NCBI GenBank assembly: GCA_030747475.1
Contig: JASLKO010000073.1
Coordinates: 1 to 8,847 of the forward strand
Reading direction: 5' to 3'
DNA from: Candidatus Thalassarchaeaceae archaeon
GTDB lineage: Archaea; Thermoplasmatota; Poseidoniia; Poseidoniales; Thalassarchaeaceae
DNA: 8,847 nt
Shown here: one piece after another, positions 7,125 through 8,847 of the stretch
Position numbering within the stretch: position 1 is the first letter of the stretch
How the letters are laid out: each line of letters opens with the position of its first letter
The notes under the pieces: model-generated
Told to the model about the DNA's origin: nothing
What the model saw: the letters and a program-made list of their open reading frames with translations, nothing else
The model's database searches: none
Program-made: the position numbers and the translations under genes

Positions 7125-7217
7125 GATCCTGCGAATCACACATACTGCATCAAATCGCCGCTACACGATGCCCGAAGCGTCAAAGCACCGGAGTACACAC
7201 GCATTACTGGTGCGACC
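7125..7217. promoter_or_regulatory. Divergent intergenic region between the membrane protein and the M24 peptidase genes
   Basis: This 93-base gap must hold the promoters for both flanking genes if they are not read from elsewhere. I see no convincing archaeal TATA box or BRE on either strand and no Shine-Dalgarno site before ATG 7218. The upstream in-frame extension of the peptidase frame (7104-7217) lacks any domain feature and is treated as non-coding. Confidence 0.35.
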
Positions 7218-8252
7218 ATGCTAAAGCGAGGACTGCCTATTCTCGTCTTGGCAATATTGCTACTGAGTTATGTACCGAGTGCAGTTGCTTGTGAGACCGA
7301 AGTTGCGCGCTTGGGTGTGCAATCTCCAACTGGAATTTCACCAAACAAAGATGACTCGATGAGAGAAACTGTGAGGATTGCAAAAATAGGTCAAGAAACG
7401 GCTAGATTCATGTTATGGGAAGTGTTGATGGGAGCGAATTACACAGAGAAATACATCGCTGAACAAATCGATCAATCGATGATTGATGCTGGTTCCAATC
7501 CAAATTGGAACTCATTTGACACCATTGTGGCCAGTGGGGCAAATGGTGCAATCCCCCATGGTGACCCCGACAACAATGGAGCGGGACCAAAGCAAGTCAT
7601 GCCCGGAGATGTTGTGGTTGTTGATCTCGGTGCACGTGTGAATGATTGGGTGAGTGATATCACACGATCATATATTGTTGGGGAAACTGATAATTTCACG
7701 ATTATTGATACATACATGGCCGTTTATGATGCACAGAACCTCACGTTCCCAGTGATTGAATCTGGCACACCTGCTTGGGTCCCAGATGATATTGCTCGGA
7801 CACATATTACCGAACGTGGTTATGGTGATTTGTTCATCCATTCTCTTGGCCATGGTTTTGGAGTCTGTGTCCACGAACCACCCTTGCTATCAAGTGGTAC
7901 TGACGACCCATTATTCGGACTGACATACAATCAACAGCCACTGATGGTATGGGATGCAGTAACTGTTGAACCTGGAATTTATCACGATGGATGGTTTGGA
8001 ATTCGAATTGAGGACGATTTTTTGGTCAACACAGAAGGACATGAATTTCTGTCGGAAGATCTTCCTCGGGATTTAGACTGGTTTATGATCAAAACCACTG
8101 ATTATGAAAATACGACATTTGACGAGACTCCAGGACAAGAAAATGACAATTTTTTACCTGCAATAGGCATATTTGAATCTGTACTATTATGTTCTGTTGT
8201 AGCTGTTTTCTCAAGGAATATAGCCAGTGAAAACCGGAAAAATGAGTCATAG
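7218..8252 (+). CDS. Exported, membrane-anchored M24-family metallopeptidase (Xaa-Pro aminopeptidase-like)
   Basis: This is a dinuclear-metal pita-bread-fold peptidase, probably removing N-terminal residues from peptides outside the membrane. The start at ATG 7218 is chosen because it directly begins a signal peptide: basic LKR, a hydrophobic run (residues 6-18), then SAVAC (21-25). That end could be either a signal peptidase I site or a weak lipobox with Cys25. The five expected metal ligands are all present: Asp136 (VVDLGA), Asp147 (SDITR), His212 (GHGFG), Glu251 (VEPG) and Glu265 (RIED). His114 (IPHGDP) matches the substrate-side His. The N-terminal creatinase domain of many M24B enzymes is absent, leaving only the catalytic domain. 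The end has LPAIG (313-317), a hydrophobic segment (to about 332) and a basic tail, so the protein is anchored at both ends or is a sorting substrate. Exact specificity is unknown. Confidence 0.88.
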   Translation: MLKRGLPILVLAILLLSYVPSAVACETEVARLGVQSPTGISPNKDDSMRETVRIAKIGQETARFMLWEVLMGANYTEKYIAEQIDQSMIDAGSNPNWNSFDTIVASGANGAIPHGDPDNNGAGPKQVMPGDVVVVDLGARVNDWVSDITRSYIVGETDNFTIIDTYMAVYDAQNLTFPVIESGTPAWVPDDIARTHITERGYGDLFIHSLGHGFGVCVHEPPLLSSGTDDPLFGLTYNQQPLMVWDAVTVEPGIYHDGWFGIRIEDDFLVNTEGHEFLSEDLPRDLDWFMIKTTDYENTTFDETPGQENDNFLPAIGIFESVLLCSVVAVFSRNIASENRKNES

Positions 8253-8266
8253 GTAAAGAACACTCC

Positions 8267-8275
8267 TTCATATAC
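8267..8275 (+). promoter_or_regulatory. Possible TATA-box element upstream of the small membrane protein gene
   Basis: TTCATATAC is centred about 26 bases before ATG 8297. That is the usual archaeal TATA-to-start distance, so it would place the transcription start at or next to the ATG (a leaderless mRNA). There is no Shine-Dalgarno site here, which agrees. The element is short and weak. Confidence 0.3.
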
Positions 8276-8296
8276 TGATTCAGTGTCAACCGGACT

Positions 8297-8512
8297 ATGG
8301 TAGAAGTCAATATGATGATTTACATCCTGAGTGCATTGGTTGCTTTACTTTCTGTTCTGCTCATTTCACAAAAGGTTCGAAGACGGAAACAAATGCTTGT
8401 AGATCCTTGGGAAACACGTGCACCATCTCCCAAGAAGAAAATGTATGCCAAGGAAAGAATGGCAATACCTCGAATGGTCCCCCCTCCTGCCTATCTCTTT
8501 CGCCGACAGTAG
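8297..8512 (+). CDS. Small single-helix basic membrane protein, function unknown
   Basis: This is a 71-residue protein with one hydrophobic helix (about residues 6-24), followed by a strongly basic tail beginning QKVRRRKQ. The tail holds a PSPKKK segment and a Pro/Arg-rich end (MVPPPAYLFRRQ). The positive-inside rule predicts the N-terminus outside and the tail inside. Starts at 8312 or 8315 are also possible and would shorten it by five or six residues. It lies 44 bases after the M24 peptidase on the same strand and converges on gcvPB. It might assist the neighbouring exported peptidase, but nothing in the sequence shows that. The coherent helix-plus-basic-tail design favours a real gene over a chance frame. 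Confidence 0.6.
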   Translation: MVEVNMMIYILSALVALLSVLLISQKVRRRKQMLVDPWETRAPSPKKKMYAKERMAIPRMVPPPAYLFRRQ

Positions 8513-8577
8513 AATGTTGTCGATGAAATCGATGGCCTGGTTGATTTAAACACGACTCATCAGTGTCGCCCTTGCGC

Positions 8578-8611
8578 ATGAATCAAGCGTTTAGAGAAAA
8601 CTATGATTCAT
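8578..8611 (-). terminator. Inverted repeat and short T-tract at the end of gcvPB
   Basis: A perfect 8-base inverted repeat (ATGAATCA at 8578-8585 and TGATTCAT at 8604-8611) encloses an 18-base loop. Reading the minus strand, the first arm forms the last codons of gcvPB, and TTTTCTCT follows almost directly after its stop codon. T-tracts are archaeal termination signals, so this is a candidate termination region for gcvPB. It is short and could be chance. Confidence 0.3.
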
Positions 8612-8847
8612 CGATGGGATGACGAAGAATCAAATTACGTGCAGCCCACACTTCGTCAACACGCTTCACCGGAGTGTCATGAGGTGCTGTTTTGACAAGT
8701 TCAGGGTCTTCAGTGAGAATGTGAAGGAAATCATCTGCAAATTGATCGATGGCTTCCTTGCTTTCAGTTTCAGTCGGTTCAAACATCAAGCATTCAGGGA
8801 CAATCATTGGGAAATACAACGTTGGAGACATGTATCCATAATCAAGA
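8601..8847 (-). CDS. gcvPB: Glycine dehydrogenase (decarboxylating) subunit 2, C-terminal end; partial
   Basis: The gene runs off the window, and only about 81 C-terminal residues are visible. The frame continues past the internal Met at 8831 to the edge, reading LDYGYMSPTLYFP. That matches the DYGFHPPTxYFP region of the P-protein. It is followed by EPTETESKE, a helix, and a TAPHDTPVKRVDE segment, all typical of the end of GcvPB. With its partner GcvPA it forms the PLP-dependent P-protein of the glycine cleavage system, which decarboxylates glycine and passes the aminomethyl group to lipoylated GcvH. The PLP lysine is outside the window. The end directly after the R-H-P-I-D-E-S residues fits the short split-subunit form rather than the fused GcvP. 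Confidence 0.9.
   Translation of the reverse strand, partial: LDYGYMSPTLYFPMIVPECLMFEPTETESKEAIDQFADDFLHILTEDPELVKTAPHDTPVKRVDEVWAARNLILRHPIDES

Noticed and set aside
7104..7217. N-terminal extension of the M24 peptidase from 7104
   Set aside because: It would bury the signal peptide behind 38 residues with no domain feature and would overlap the start of the divergent gene.
8520..8532. Small hairpin TCGAT-GAA-ATCGA after the small membrane protein gene
   Set aside because: The stem is only five bases with no T-tract after it, so it was not listed as a terminator.
8361..8579. A 72-residue minus-strand frame opposite the small membrane protein
   Set aside because: It has no hydrophobic or domain pattern, and the opposite strand has a coherent helix plus basic tail.

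Overview
The window most likely comes from an uncultured marine euryarchaeon of the Marine Group II / Candidatus Poseidoniales type. This is inferred from gene content, since no rRNA is present. The supporting evidence is: a free-standing ATP-pyrophosphatase subunit of GMP synthase (the archaeal split form), an archaeal-looking PurE, a split P-protein subunit of the glycine cleavage system, and a very large secreted, Asp-rich, Thr/Ser/Asn-rich protein with CARDB, PPC and thrombospondin-type-3 repeats. Genes are packed tightly, with ATGA overlaps, abutting stop codons and intergenic gaps under 100 bases. No stretch over 300 bases lacks a gene. I see no tRNA, rRNA, insertion sequence or CRISPR array.

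Layout. Bases 1-4095 hold the 3' part of a giant cell-surface protein whose start lies upstream. It carries one CARDB domain, one PPC domain, three copies of an unassigned ~95-residue module, and about 670 residues of calcium-binding repeats. These are followed by one membrane helix and a ~100-residue cytoplasmic tail ending in a Trp-rich motif. Bases 4143-6212 hold a compact same-strand cluster: an unrecognised 213-residue protein, purE (overlapping it by ATGA) and the GMP synthase subunit B gene. The last two belong to purine synthesis, so the first gene may be linked to it by co-expression. Bases 6213-7124 on the minus strand encode an unrecognised four-helix membrane protein whose stop codon directly abuts that of the GMP synthase gene.

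Across a 93-base divergent gap, 7218-8252 encodes an exported M24-family metallopeptidase with a complete metal-binding set and a C-terminal membrane anchor or sorting-like tail. Next is a 71-residue single-helix basic membrane protein (8297-8512). Convergent to it, on the minus strand from 8601 to the window edge, is the C-terminal end of glycine dehydrogenase subunit 2 (gcvPB).

No complete novel system is evident. The points best worth a second look are: paired Cys-for-aromatic substitutions in two of the ten 27-residue repeats; the thrice-repeated unassigned module; an Ala in place of a conserved His in PurE; the uncharacterised gene coupled to purE; and the anchored extracellular M24 peptidase.
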